Below are positions 1 to 7,966 of a stretch of DNA of 20,926 bases, piece by piece. The DNA is from a virus. Made by a program: the position numbers and the translations under genes. Every line of letters starts with the position of its first letter. Position 1 is the first letter of the stretch. The DNA is taken from IMG/VR virus record IMGVR_UViG_3300007512_000248, positions 1-20,926 of that record, one strand, 5' to 3'. Under the pieces are notes generated by a model that saw only the letters and a program-made list of their open reading frames with translations, ran no database searches and was not told the origin of the DNA.

Positions 1-899
1 CCACGCTGTGCCAGAGGATCTGAATCGCTAGGCTTAGGGTTCACCACCGCTGGAGTAACGCCGGACTTGCCCTTCAAAGGAACCAGTCCGTAGGCATCAC
101 GGGCAATGATAATCACCGGATAGACATCTGCCTTGGTGCCAGAGGTCGATACCATCGATCCTGCGGTACCGCCTGCATCAGCCCACGGGGTCAGGACTGT
201 AGAGGTGACAAAACGGACACTCTCTACCTTTCCAATCTCGGACTCGAATGGGGTCATAGTGCCGTAGTTCTCGGCAGAGACGAAACCCGGTAGACCACGA
301 AGATCAGCCTCCAGATCCGGATGACAGATCGCCACAAATGCTGGTGCGATCGCCTGGGTTCCATAGGATGGGGTCGACTTCACTACACTGGTGATCACCC
401 GGGCGTTCTGGTTCTTCAGTGAACGGGTTGCCCGGCGGATCGCATTCAAGGTGATTGCAGAGTTGACTGCGTTACGGGCTGCGCCATTGGAGTAGGAGAC
501 ATTGGTCCCCGCCTTGATCACATTGAATCGTAGCGTCTCCAGAGTGTTGGCTGCCTGCTCCCCCATAATGGAGACAGTCTCTTTAAGCACTGGGTCCTCA
601 TGGGTGTCCTGAATCACATCGGTGATGGTCACCAGATCACCATACTGATCAATCGTTGCCGAAACATCGGTACTTGTGAGCTGCTTGGCTGTTGGGGTTA
701 CACCCTCGGTCAATGGTGTTGTTGCATTGGCCAGTGAGTTATAACGACGAAACTTGATGGTCTTAGAAGACTTTCTCGGCAACGGTTTTGCCTGTCCAAA
801 CTTCTCGATTACAAGATGGGGTGTTGCTCGCTCAAGCAACTCGGTTGCCGCATACGCAGCGGTACGTGGTGATATATCACCATAGTTGGTATTAGCCAT
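1..899 (-). CDS. Major capsid protein, N4-gp56 family (partial, C-terminus cut by window edge)
   Basis: The reverse strand reads MANTNYGDISPRTAAYAATE and continues open to the window edge, about 299 residues. Phrases such as LLERATPHLVIEKFG, SKTIKFRRYNSL, EGVTPTAKQLTSTDVSATIDQYGDLVTITD (quoted in parts), followed by VIQDTHEDPVLKE and ICHPDLEADLRGLPGFVSAENYG, are characteristic of the N4-gp56 family of HK97-fold major capsid proteins. It forms the icosahedral shell. The start is supported by AAGGAG eight bases upstream on the minus strand. It directly follows the scaffold-like gene (21-bp gap), the usual scaffold-then-capsid order. The stop codon lies outside the window. The family call rests on remembered motif similarity, not on a search. 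Confidence 0.85.
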   Translation of the reverse strand, partial: MANTNYGDISPRTAAYAATELLERATPHLVIEKFGQAKPLPRKSSKTIKFRRYNSLANATTPLTEGVTPTAKQLTSTDVSATIDQYGDLVTITDVIQDTHEDPVLKETVSIMGEQAANTLETLRFNVIKAGTNVSYSNGAARNAVNSAITLNAIRRATRSLKNQNARVITSVVKSTPSYGTQAIAPAFVAICHPDLEADLRGLPGFVSAENYGTMTPFESEIGKVESVRFVTSTVLTPWADAGGTAGSMVSTSGTKADVYPVIIIARDAYGLVPLKGKSGVTPAVVNPKPSDSDPLAQR

Positions 900-920
900 T
901 GGGTATTCTCCTTAATCAGA

Positions 921-1838
921 CTATCTACTTACACGCTCTTTTTGACGCACAAAGTGGTCAAAGGCTGAATCAAAATCATCTGGCATTCCTCCAGTGGCTC
1001 CTGGTGTGGGGCGACTCTTGATTCCTTGTGACTCTTTCAGCTTCTTCTCACGTTGCGCCTGAATCTCAGCCACTTTCGGGTCTGCTGCTGCAAGCTCCCT
1101 ATTAGGCTGAGGCTTGGAGTGCTCGTATGTATCCAGCAAGAAGGAGGCATCTCTGGCGTCCTCGGATTCCATGAACTTCTGCACTGCCGTGGGTTGGGCA
1201 GAGAGCCATTGGGTAAACGGCTCACTTCTCACAATCTCCTGCCAATCAGGATAAGCGGCATCTAGTGCGGCTACCTGTGACTGAAGAAATCTCTCTCGCT
1301 CGGCATTTTGTAGTGGCTGGACAACTTGCCCAATCTGCCCCTCCACTGTATGACTCACGGATTGCTCCATCGTCGTCATCCGGGCGTTGATTGCCTTGGC
1401 AATCTCCGGGTACTCCTCCTCAAAATTACTCCACTGCTCCGGCGTTACATCCGTATTCGCGGGAGGTGGTTCAGTAGGTTTTGGGGGAGCCACCAACTGC
1501 TGCTCAAGGCTGTTAATCTTCTGTTGGAGCGCGGATACACGCCCCTCATTACTTCTTTTGTACTGCAAGAGCGAGTCTCGCTCCTGCTGAATCTTATCGG
1601 GATCTATCTCGGAGATTGACTCAGAAACTGGTTCAGACTCTTTCGTATCTTCAGAATGCTCGCCTGCACCCTCTTCGTTATCTGGTTCAGGTAGTAGATC
1701 AGGGGATTCATTACCATCCGCGCTTTCTGAAGAACTCTCTCCAGCCTCAACAGGATCATCAGTCTCATTCGTAATCTCATCAAATACTGCATCAAACTCG
1801 TCATCAGGGGACTCCTGGTTAATACTCTCTTCGCTCAT
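921..1838 (-). CDS. Capsid scaffolding-like acidic coiled-coil protein
   Basis: A 305-residue protein whose first ~85 residues are very acidic and Ser/Glu/Asp-rich. A predicted coiled coil follows (residues about 80-120, rich in Q/E/L), then a Pro-rich stretch (APPKPTEPPP) and a charged C-terminus ending in HFVRQKERVSR. Acidic low-complexity sequence plus coiled coil, located between portal and major capsid genes, is typical of scaffolding proteins that direct procapsid assembly and are then lost. I chose the ATG at 1838 because GGAG lies eight bases upstream; the frame stays open to 1874 but that longer form would overlap the upstream gene and has no good ribosome site. The function is inferred from composition and position. 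Confidence 0.65.
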   Translation of the reverse strand: MSEESINQESPDDEFDAVFDEITNETDDPVEAGESSSESADGNESPDLLPEPDNEEGAGEHSEDTKESEPVSESISEIDPDKIQQERDSLLQYKRSNEGRVSALQQKINSLEQQLVAPPKPTEPPPANTDVTPEQWSNFEEEYPEIAKAINARMTTMEQSVSHTVEGQIGQVVQPLQNAERERFLQSQVAALDAAYPDWQEIVRSEPFTQWLSAQPTAVQKFMESEDARDASFLLDTYEHSKPQPNRELAAADPKVAEIQAQREKKLKESQGIKSRPTPGATGGMPDDFDSAFDHFVRQKERVSR

Positions 1839-1854
1839 TTCCAGTTCTCCGGGG

Positions 1855-2055
1855 CTAGTATTCAACCGACTCAACCTCAGGGCTTACTGCCGTAAGGTCG
1901 ATCAGCTTTCTCAGCGCCGCTATCTTGCCCCGCATGAATTCACTCTCGATTGAATCTGTCTGGGGGATCTCCAGATCCAACTGTGTGTTTGTGATCTCTT
2001 CCTCTGCCCACTGAATGACAAAGCGCCATGTAGGGGAATGTTTGTCGATCTCCAC
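1855..2055 (-). CDS. Small phage protein of unknown function
   Basis: A 66-residue acidic protein (starts VEIDKHSPTWRFVIQWAEEE, ends SPEVESVEY). It begins with GTG that shares one base with the portal TAG stop (TAGTG), so translation is probably coupled to portal synthesis. I recognise no domain. Residues 35-55 could form one amphipathic helix. The position between portal and scaffold suggests an accessory head-assembly role, but that is only context. A genuine gene is likely because the spacing is tight on both sides and the frame fills the gap exactly. Confidence 0.6.
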   Translation of the reverse strand: MEIDKHSPTWRFVIQWAEEEITNTQLDLEIPQTDSIESEFMRGKIAALRKLIDLTAVSPEVESVEY

Positions 2056-4199
2056 TAGATACCCTGTCCTGTTGCCAGTTTAAGTTGGGCCTCTTTATTG
2101 AAGAGATCATGCTTGGTGCCAGCCCGCATCTGCTCCAGTCCCAGCTTGGCTTGTAGCTCTGTCACCTTCATGTCTCGGTCTGCTGCCATACCTGCCAGTG
2201 CAAGCTCACGATCCGACTGGATCTTCATCAACTCGATCTGGTTCTTCTCCTGAGCTACCTGCGCCTTCAACTGCTCAATCTGCGCCTGCATCTGAAGCTT
2301 CTCTTGCTCTGGGCTAACCTGTGGCTGTTCCTGAGCCGACTGCTGTTGCTGTGCCACCTCTTCATCAGAAGCCACTAACGCCACGGCATCCAACTGCATA
2401 CTCTGTACGGTTTTACGTACCAGTTCTGGGATCTTGATAATCCCAGCATACTGCGGGGCAATGCTCATCAACTGGATCAGGTTCTGCGCCTGTGTCTCTT
2501 TAGCCAGCAACGCACTCGATCCACGGGCATCTACGAAGTAATCACCCTTAATCTCCGGCTTCTCGTTGTTCTGCATATTCCAGTCATACAACCGAGTCAG
2601 GAAAGTGCGTGTGACATCATCATCAAAGTTCTTTACTGAACGTCTAGTCACTACGTTGGCGGAGTTCATCAGTAGACTCATCCCTGTAGCTGTTCTGGTG
2701 TACTGCCCCTGCTCACCCTGAGCAATTACGGGTAAGTTAGTCTCCTCATCAGCCAGTGATTTGGCCGTCTGCAGGATCGCCTGTAGCTCTCCCAAGTGGC
2801 TGTTGATCTCAAAACTGCCGAAGGCCTCATGGACACTTCGATTACGGTCAGTCATCTGCCACACCTTCTTCGGTGCCAGATTCCAGTCCCCATCAGCGGG
2901 TTTGATCACATGAGGGTTGACTACAATCTGTGGCCCCACTGAGAGACCAGCGTTATCCAGTGACATTCGCCATGCGCCATTGATCGCTCTCTGGGCATTA
3001 CGCATCAGGTAAGGGATACCAAACCCGAAGATCGAGCTGTCATCCTTCTCCCAACTGTAGACACTGTAGGGCCGTGCCTCACTCTCCATTGGATTGATTG
3101 CAGCCTTGATCACTCGGCCATCGACGAACCAAACGATCCCCTCCACCTCATCGAGTGCATCCTCGGAGCATTCACATCCTGCTGCACGCAAATCCTCTTT
3201 GTTGATCGGGCCGTGGTACTCCCAGACCTCATACCTTCCCTCTCGTCTGGCAGAGACCCCATTAATGGAGCGCAGATCGTTAATATGGGAGGCGGTGTTT
3301 TGGTAGAGGGGCTCCTCCTGTTCAATCACCTCACGGATCTGATCAACCAGAAAACCCTCTCGCTTGGCTAGTGCCCGGAGATCTTTCTTCCCCATCAGAT
3401 GACGTTGGAAGATAAATTCTGCATCCTCAAGTGCTGCCCCACTCATATCTGGGAAGAAGTTCCAGGGATCTACCCTCTCCACTGAGGGACGTATGTCTTC
3501 ACGCACCTCGATTACATGGATCTGGTTTCCGGCCCCATCATCCATCGGTCGCCAAGAGCGCTTGGTTCTCCCTACAACTACAGGCCCCTTGAGAATTCCC
3601 GTACCGAGACGCACCGCATCCTTGATCACTTCTCGGCACTTGATGTTGTAACGTGCCTCAGTAAGCTGGTCATCCATCTCGTCCTGCATCGCCCGGGAGC
3701 GCTCTTTGGCCACCTCCAGAATCCCACTGGCCATGTCCCGGTTCTGTACCGGCGCCCCCTCTGGGGTAAAGACGGGAGCACCATCCGGGGTGGTTGCCTG
3801 CTTCTGATCATTGAGTGACTCAGCCAGCTCCGGTACCGGGGTTGGGAGGATCTCCCAGTTACGGTCATCGGTTGGGAACAACATATCCGAAAGCCGTGCC
3901 TCGGCACTGTTGCACTTGGACCGGGTGATATTGACGTAGGCCTGTGACCCCTTCGCTGCCTGTATCGAGGACAGCGTGGCAGAGTCATACTTGCCGGAGA
4001 ACTGACGGATATCCTCCAGCCAACGGTTCTCAATCTCCCGGCGCTGCCCTACCTGCTCCTCAGCCAGATCCTGTAGTCGCCCACCAAAGGCCTGGAGACG
4101 CGCAGACATCTCTCGCTTGAAGGCCTCATGCGCCTCATGCATCCGCGCCTCCTCCTCAAGCAACTCAATCTCGGTGAGCTCTACTATTTGTTCACGCAT
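2055..4199 (-). CDS. Portal protein (P22-type, large)
   Basis: A 714-residue protein, in the size range of P22-type portals (about 725 residues). The dodecameric portal forms the DNA entry/exit vertex of the head and docks the terminase. The N-terminal ~60 residues are a charged helix. The core contains VERVDPWNFFPDMSGAALED, followed by FIFQRHLMGKKDLRALAKREGF, a hallmark of this portal family, then YSWEKDDSSIFGFGIPYLMR and a tail of about 100 residues that is Gln-rich and coiled-coil-like. The start has GGA nine bases upstream. Packaging-gene order (terminase, portal, scaffold, capsid) agrees. Oddly, it is separated from the large terminase by a plus-strand toxin-antitoxin pair, so leftward transcription must cross that module antisense. 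Confidence 0.87.
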   Translation of the reverse strand: MREQIVELTEIELLEEEARMHEAHEAFKREMSARLQAFGGRLQDLAEEQVGQRREIENRWLEDIRQFSGKYDSATLSSIQAAKGSQAYVNITRSKCNSAEARLSDMLFPTDDRNWEILPTPVPELAESLNDQKQATTPDGAPVFTPEGAPVQNRDMASGILEVAKERSRAMQDEMDDQLTEARYNIKCREVIKDAVRLGTGILKGPVVVGRTKRSWRPMDDGAGNQIHVIEVREDIRPSVERVDPWNFFPDMSGAALEDAEFIFQRHLMGKKDLRALAKREGFLVDQIREVIEQEEPLYQNTASHINDLRSINGVSARREGRYEVWEYHGPINKEDLRAAGCECSEDALDEVEGIVWFVDGRVIKAAINPMESEARPYSVYSWEKDDSSIFGFGIPYLMRNAQRAINGAWRMSLDNAGLSVGPQIVVNPHVIKPADGDWNLAPKKVWQMTDRNRSVHEAFGSFEINSHLGELQAILQTAKSLADEETNLPVIAQGEQGQYTRTATGMSLLMNSANVVTRRSVKNFDDDVTRTFLTRLYDWNMQNNEKPEIKGDYFVDARGSSALLAKETQAQNLIQLMSIAPQYAGIIKIPELVRKTVQSMQLDAVALVASDEEVAQQQQSAQEQPQVSPEQEKLQMQAQIEQLKAQVAQEKNQIELMKIQSDRELALAGMAADRDMKVTELQAKLGLEQMRAGTKHDLFNKEAQLKLATGQGI

Positions 4200-4231
4200 G
4201 ATTTATATCCAACAACTTGCATCCTATTTTA

Positions 4232-4268
4232 TTGATCTTGCACACCGTTTGGTGTATATTATGCGCAT
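4232..4268 (+). promoter_or_regulatory. Promoter and operator-like palindrome of the toxin-antitoxin pair
   Basis: A sigma70-like promoter reads TTGATC (4232-4237), 17-bp spacer, TATATT (4255-4260). The spacer contains the inverted repeat ACACC-GTTT-GGTGT (4242-4255), and an 8-bp palindrome ATGCGCAT follows at 4261-4268. An operator inside the spacer is what autorepression by a RelB/DinJ antitoxin or toxin-antitoxin complex would require. The promoter and repeats are seen directly; the autorepression is inferred from the family. Confidence 0.65.
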
Positions 4269-4298
4269 CCATTAAATACTGACTATTTGGAGATTCCT

Positions 4299-4556
4299 AT
4301 GTCAACCGTGCAAACCAGTCTGCGCCTAGATGAAAATCAGTTTCGTGAGGCCAAGGAGATCCTCTCCCAGCTCGGCATGAACTTTACGGAAGCCGTAAAT
4401 ATCTTTACCAATATGGTGGTCTTAAACAGAGGACTTCCATTTCATGTCAAGCTCCCCAACCAGGAGACCGAAAACACACTGCGCGAGATCCGTGGTGGTG
4501 ATGGAGTTGAAGAGATCACCCTCGATCAACTTCATCAAGAAGCAGACCAACTATGA
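4299..4556 (+). CDS. Type II antitoxin, RelB/DinJ family
   Basis: An 85-residue protein beginning MSTVQTSLRLDENQFREAKE, with an N-terminal ribbon-helix-helix DNA-binding region (residues about 1-50) and the family signature GLPFHVKLPNQET near residues 50-62. The Asp/Glu-rich C-terminus should wrap and neutralise the toxin. The start ATG at 4299 is preceded by TTGGAG with six bases between. Its TGA overlaps the toxin ATG (ATGA), the usual coupling of these pairs. It is oriented against the flanking phage packaging genes, so it behaves as an independently expressed cargo module. Confidence 0.85.
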   Translation: MSTVQTSLRLDENQFREAKEILSQLGMNFTEAVNIFTNMVVLNRGLPFHVKLPNQETENTLREIRGGDGVEEITLDQLHQEADQL

Positions 4557-4828
4557 GAAGGCTGTTCCGGCACAAACAGTTCAAGAAAGACTTTCTCAAA
4601 GTACGCTCTACAGACCAACAGACTGAAAAGCTATTTCTCTATATCGCTGCACTACTTGAGGAAAAGACCCTCCCCCCGGAATCCAGAGATCATCCATTAA
4701 CCGGAGAGTGGCGTGATTTCCGGGAATTTCATTTAGGGGGTGACCTCTTGCTCATCTACAAACTGGATGGGGACCGTATCACGCTTGCTCGAATCGGCTC
4801 CCATGCCCAACTCTTCAAAAAGATGTAA
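4553..4828 (+). CDS. yafQ: mRNA interferase toxin, YafQ type (RelE superfamily)
   Basis: A 91-residue basic protein. The C-terminal half contains DHPLTGEWRDFREFHLGGD, then LLLIYKLDGD and ARIGSHAQLF, which is the YafQ pattern. The residues matching the YafQ active site are all present: His47, His60, Asp64, His84 and Phe88. YafQ-type toxins cut mRNA on the ribosome and are held inactive by the DinJ-type antitoxin encoded just upstream. Nothing suggests inactivation. It ends 12 bp before the converging terminase gene, with no terminator between, so the transcripts should overlap. In a prophage the pair may stabilise the lysogen or act in phage defence; that role is inferred. Confidence 0.87.
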   Translation: MRRLFRHKQFKKDFLKVRSTDQQTEKLFLYIAALLEEKTLPPESRDHPLTGEWRDFREFHLGGDLLLIYKLDGDRITLARIGSHAQLFKKM

Positions 4829-4840
4829 CCACTGCAGTCA

Positions 4841-6256
4841 TTAGTAACCGACTACTGCATCCGCAACGGTATGTATCTCCAGCTCGGGTACTGGGCCCGC
4901 CTTGATCTCCTCACCAATCCCCATAAAGGCATACTGCAGTGCGTCATGACAGTGGCTGTACTGGTTCTTGTCAGCCTTGTCGGAGTATCTCTCCCCTGCC
5001 ACCATCATTCGTTTGAATCGATATCCGCCATTGAATCCCTTGCGCAGGGATCGACAGGATGGATCTAGTTTGAAAGAGGGTTCTCCATCACTCATCCGGT
5101 TAAGCCACTGCCGTACCGACTCCCATCGTGCCTGCGGCGCATTGGAGCTAGCCGGTTGGGCAATCAGACCAAAGGTGCGTAACTCATCAAACACCGTGCG
5201 CTCATCGGTATCGGCACGCTTCACCCCAGCCGGGTCACCCACAATGTTCCAGCCGCAATCCCTGTACTTGGTTTTGAGCATCGGTAGCAGCAGGGACTCG
5301 GTAAACTGTTTGATCCCCATATCCTCAGAGACAATCTCATCAAGTACGTTAACTCTCCCTCTAGGGGTCAGTTGTACAATGGCGGCTGCCGGGGTGAGGC
5401 CAAAATCCAGCCCAATATAGATCGGGATTCCAGGGATCACCTTGGTATCGCCTACGTGAAGGGTGTCATTGAACTGCGCATAGATCGGCTTGCCGTCCAT
5501 GTTGTCAGCGTAATCACCGAGCACATAGGCCTTGATCCAGTTATCCTGCTTGCCCGGTATCTGCCGCTCCCAATACTCATATCCGAGGGTATGGTTCTGC
5601 ACATTCTCTGCACTCGGGTTGGGTATATAGATCCCATCATCCCGACGAATCAGTGCCCCCGGCTGTTTGAAGAACCTCCACCCTTTCGGCAGCTCCTCCT
5701 CTGCCAACCGGTACCACCATGAATCCTGTGATGGCGGGTTGGTGTCCATAAAGATCCCTGACCACGAAGGGCCACCCCTCATCTTGGCGGGATAACGACC
5801 GACACGTCCGGTCAGGGCATCCAGAATATCCTTGGGCACCTCACGGGCCTCATTGATCCATGCCCCGGTTAGCTCTAGTGAGAGCAGCTTCTTTGCATCC
5901 TGTGGCCGATCTAACGCCAGAAACAGCACTTCTGCCTCAACCCCACTCCCATCACCAATATCGGGAATAGAGATCTTCGCCACAATCGGTGGCTGCCAGT
6001 TGATCTTGGCAAACGGAATCCACTCCTCAAAGGTCTTGATGGTCGTGGTCTTCAACTCTGGATAGGAGTTTCTGATGATCGCCCATCGAGAACTTCGAAC
6101 ATTGTTATGCGCCTGCTGAGTTAGCGACCGTTGCAGAATCTCAATCACACAAGCCACCGACTTCCCCGAACCCACCGGCCCCATCAACCCCCGGATGAAA
6201 TCATCAGACGAGTGAAAGCGAGCCGGAGTCGCCTCCGCCTGATAAGATATATTCAT
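4841..6256 (-). CDS. Terminase large subunit
   Basis: A 471-residue packaging motor. The N-terminal ATPase has the Walker A motif GPVGSGKS (residues about 26-33) and a downstream acidic strand VLFLALDRPQDAKKLLSLEL with ELTGAWINEAREVP, matching the adenine/Walker B region of terminases. The C-terminal RNase H-like nuclease has IPIYIGLDFGLTPAAAIVQL (first catalytic Asp), VLDEIVSEDMG and GDPAGVKRADTDE, then KNQYSHCHDALQYAFM near the end with the last acidic residue. It cuts concatemeric DNA and drives it into the head through the portal. The start codon has GGA eight bases upstream. Length is normal for this family. Confidence 0.92.
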   Translation of the reverse strand: MNISYQAEATPARFHSSDDFIRGLMGPVGSGKSVACVIEILQRSLTQQAHNNVRSSRWAIIRNSYPELKTTTIKTFEEWIPFAKINWQPPIVAKISIPDIGDGSGVEAEVLFLALDRPQDAKKLLSLELTGAWINEAREVPKDILDALTGRVGRYPAKMRGGPSWSGIFMDTNPPSQDSWWYRLAEEELPKGWRFFKQPGALIRRDDGIYIPNPSAENVQNHTLGYEYWERQIPGKQDNWIKAYVLGDYADNMDGKPIYAQFNDTLHVGDTKVIPGIPIYIGLDFGLTPAAAIVQLTPRGRVNVLDEIVSEDMGIKQFTESLLLPMLKTKYRDCGWNIVGDPAGVKRADTDERTVFDELRTFGLIAQPASSNAPQARWESVRQWLNRMSDGEPSFKLDPSCRSLRKGFNGGYRFKRMMVAGERYSDKADKNQYSHCHDALQYAFMGIGEEIKAGPVPELEIHTVADAVVGY

Positions 6257-6280
6257 ACTGGTTCCTACAAGGAGGAGAAA

Positions 6281-6556
6281 ATGGCGAAAAAATTATTGGC
6301 GATAATCGTGTTGGTCGGTCTCAGCTTCTCAGTATCGGCAGTGCAATGGCCTATCTTCAAAGAGGATCCTGACTCGGTTTGTTACACTACCGATGGAAAC
6401 CTACAAACAGATTGTCCAAACATCAAAAAAGGAGCATTGCTTTATACCAGAGCAATCTCCTCGATTTGTGATCTTACTCAACCAATCTTTATGGCACATT
6501 CACCAATGGTGTATTGTATTTACCGCGGCAAGCCACGGCAGCAATTAAGCAAATAG
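6281..6556 (+). CDS. Small secreted four-cysteine protein of unknown function (candidate moron)
   Basis: A 91-residue protein with a textbook signal peptide, MAKKLLAIIVLVGLSFSVSA, and a likely cleavage before VQW. The mature part (about 71 residues) has four cysteines (CYTTDG, TDCPNI, SICDLT, VYCIYRG), suggesting two disulfides in the periplasm. The start is set by a very strong AAGGAGG site seven bases upstream; the open frame extends further upstream into the terminase gene but without a better start. It lies on the plus strand between the two terminase genes, divergent from the large subunit by 24 bp. Orientation and export suggest a lysogen-expressed accessory gene acting on the host envelope. 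I do not recognise the family. A weak -10-like TATATT lies at 6248-6253. Confidence 0.72.
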   Translation: MAKKLLAIIVLVGLSFSVSAVQWPIFKEDPDSVCYTTDGNLQTDCPNIKKGALLYTRAISSICDLTQPIFMAHSPMVYCIYRGKPRQQLSK

Positions 6557-6674
6557 CCGCTACCTGTAGGCCCACTAAAATTTCCTGAGCCAAACACTAT
6601 ATATTGACGTACACGGGGGCAGTGAGAGTACGCCGCTATCCCGGGGGTCAACTTTCTATCAACCACCCGGCCAA

Positions 6675-7328
6675 CTAGGGATCCTTTTTTTCTCCCCTTC
6701 CAGACTCATCAATCACCTCAACTTCACCAGAATAGCCGTTCACCATCACTGGTAGAGAGGGTGCCGGAGGTATTTTACCTTCCCGACTTCCCTCATTATT
6801 CAATAGGTTATTGACCTCTTGTGCCTCATTTGTGCCGATTACCCCTATTGGAGCCCCCTGTAGGTTCAGATTGAAGACAATTCCAGAGCCAGTCTGCTGC
6901 TGCTTCTCCACAAACACCCCCTTAGCCTTCCCCAGTAGCTCCCACGCCTTCAAACGGATACCGGCCTGGCTGTCCGTGGTCTCATTGAAGATCCCCTTGA
7001 GAATCGCCTCCCGGCTGATATCGAATGACTTTTCGATACGTTCTTCCTCTGCCGCGAGAGCCGTCCGGATTTTCTCTTTTGCCAAGAGCTGGGTACCTAT
7101 GCTTTTTGCGCTCGACTCAGAATAGCCAGCCTCTCTAGCTGCTCTGGCTCCAACGTGATGCCGTGCATAAGAGCGAACAAAGGCCATTTGCTTGTCGCTG
7201 ACCCGGTCTCGTCCCTTGTTGTGACCACCGACCATCAAGCCAGAGGTGTTCCTCTCATGATCCCCACCGAAACCACCAGCAAGGGCAGCCTCAGTCCTGG
7301 CTTGTTCTTTATCTGTTTGTCGTTCCAT
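6675..7328 (-). CDS. Terminase small subunit (Terminase_2-like)
   Basis: A 217-residue protein. The region VSDKQMAFVRSYARHHVGAR followed by AAREAGYSESSAKSIGTQLLAKEKIRTAL is the helix-turn-helix DNA-recognition domain of the Terminase_2 family (residues about 43-95). A central oligomerisation part follows (KAWELLGKAKGVFVEK) and a Pro/Glu-rich tail. It recognises the packaging start site and recruits the large subunit. The two subunits are separated by the plus-strand secreted-protein gene and a 118-bp stretch. The ATG at 7328 is the longest form but has only a weak GAG upstream; an internal ATG about 31 codons in is an alternative start. Confidence 0.85.
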   Translation of the reverse strand: MERQTDKEQARTEAALAGGFGGDHERNTSGLMVGGHNKGRDRVSDKQMAFVRSYARHHVGARAAREAGYSESSAKSIGTQLLAKEKIRTALAAEEERIEKSFDISREAILKGIFNETTDSQAGIRLKAWELLGKAKGVFVEKQQQTGSGIVFNLNLQGAPIGVIGTNEAQEVNNLLNNEGSREGKIPPAPSLPVMVNGYSGEVEVIDESGRGEKKDP

Positions 7329-7451
7329 TCTGTACTCTGGGCTGATTGCTCAGCGCGGCCTTAGTAATGGTTATGAATAAATCGCTCCACACGTCACCAC
7401 GGCTGTTGCTCTACAAGTTAGCGATTGGGGTTCCCGGTGGGTGGAGCAGAA

Positions 7452-7486
7452 ACAAAAACGCCCTGAACTCATTTGTTCAAGGCGCA
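7452..7486 (-). terminator. Rho-independent terminator of the leftward early operon
   Basis: On the minus strand a roughly 10-bp stem (GCCTTGAAC pairing with GTTCAGGGC, one mismatch, loop AAATGA) is followed by GTTTTTG. It lies 84 bp past the stop of the 132-aa gene and upstream of the small terminase gene, so it would separate early/replication from late transcription. The rest of 7329-7567 holds no convincing gene. Confidence 0.65.
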
Positions 7487-7567
7487 AACATCCGTGGGGA
7501 TAATAAGATCATACTTTTCGTTAGATGTCAATCAGATATGAAATATACTTAATGCGCAATATAATGA

Positions 7568-7966
7568 TCAATACCCTAAGTTTTTACTCAGATGTGATGC
7601 TATCTGGTCAGCATATCCATAAAGGATCTGTAGCATTCTACGAATCTCTCTACGACTTCGGATAGGTGTACGCTCCATATGGCTGTCGAGATTAGGCGGT
7701 GGAGTAATGAAGATATTCCATGCAATCATAATTGCATCCTCAGATACCTCATCCCCAAACCGCCTGTTAAGTTCGTTGATCGCTCTGAACTTTCCATAGT
7801 TATCCAGGCAGTAATAGGCTGCAGCAATATCGTAAAGATATCCTGGGAGCCCTGAGAGTGCAGCAGCAATATCACTATGCTCCAGTTTTTCACCAGTAGC
7901 AGGAGAGCATCCATCCAATGAGATTGCCCCAGCAGTTAACCTGGAGAGCATTTCAACACTACTCAC
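7568..7966 (-). CDS. Unknown 132-aa protein at the end of the replication operon
   Basis: A largely helical 132-residue protein (for example YLYDIAAAYYCLDNYGKFRA and a basic stretch RTPIRSRREIRRMLQILYGY near the C-terminus). It starts at GTG 7966, overlapping the preceding nuclease gene by 8 bp, with AGAAGG just upstream; ATG at 7951 is an alternative. I recognise no family. It is the last gene before a terminator and the late packaging genes, the place where lambda-like phages keep a Q-type late antiterminator, and the basic C-terminal region would fit a nucleic-acid binder. That role is only a contextual guess. Confidence 0.6.
   Translation of the reverse strand: MSSVEMLSRLTAGAISLDGCSPATGEKLEHSDIAAALSGLPGYLYDIAAAYYCLDNYGKFRAINELNRRFGDEVSEDAIMIAWNIFITPPPNLDSHMERTPIRSRREIRRMLQILYGYADQIASHLSKNLGY

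Noticed and set aside
6131-6280. Upstream extension of the secreted-protein gene into the large terminase gene
   Set aside because: The strong AAGGAGG site and signal peptide fix the start at 6281; the extension is Arg/His/Pro-rich antisense of the terminase.
7410-7450. tRNA-like arms (TGCTC...GAGCA with GGGTTCCCGG)
   Set aside because: The segment is too short and has no D or anticodon arm that folds.
7346-7552. Plus-strand open frame of 68 codons between the terminator and the small terminase gene
   Set aside because: It starts at a non-ATG codon without a ribosome site and runs through the terminator hairpin.
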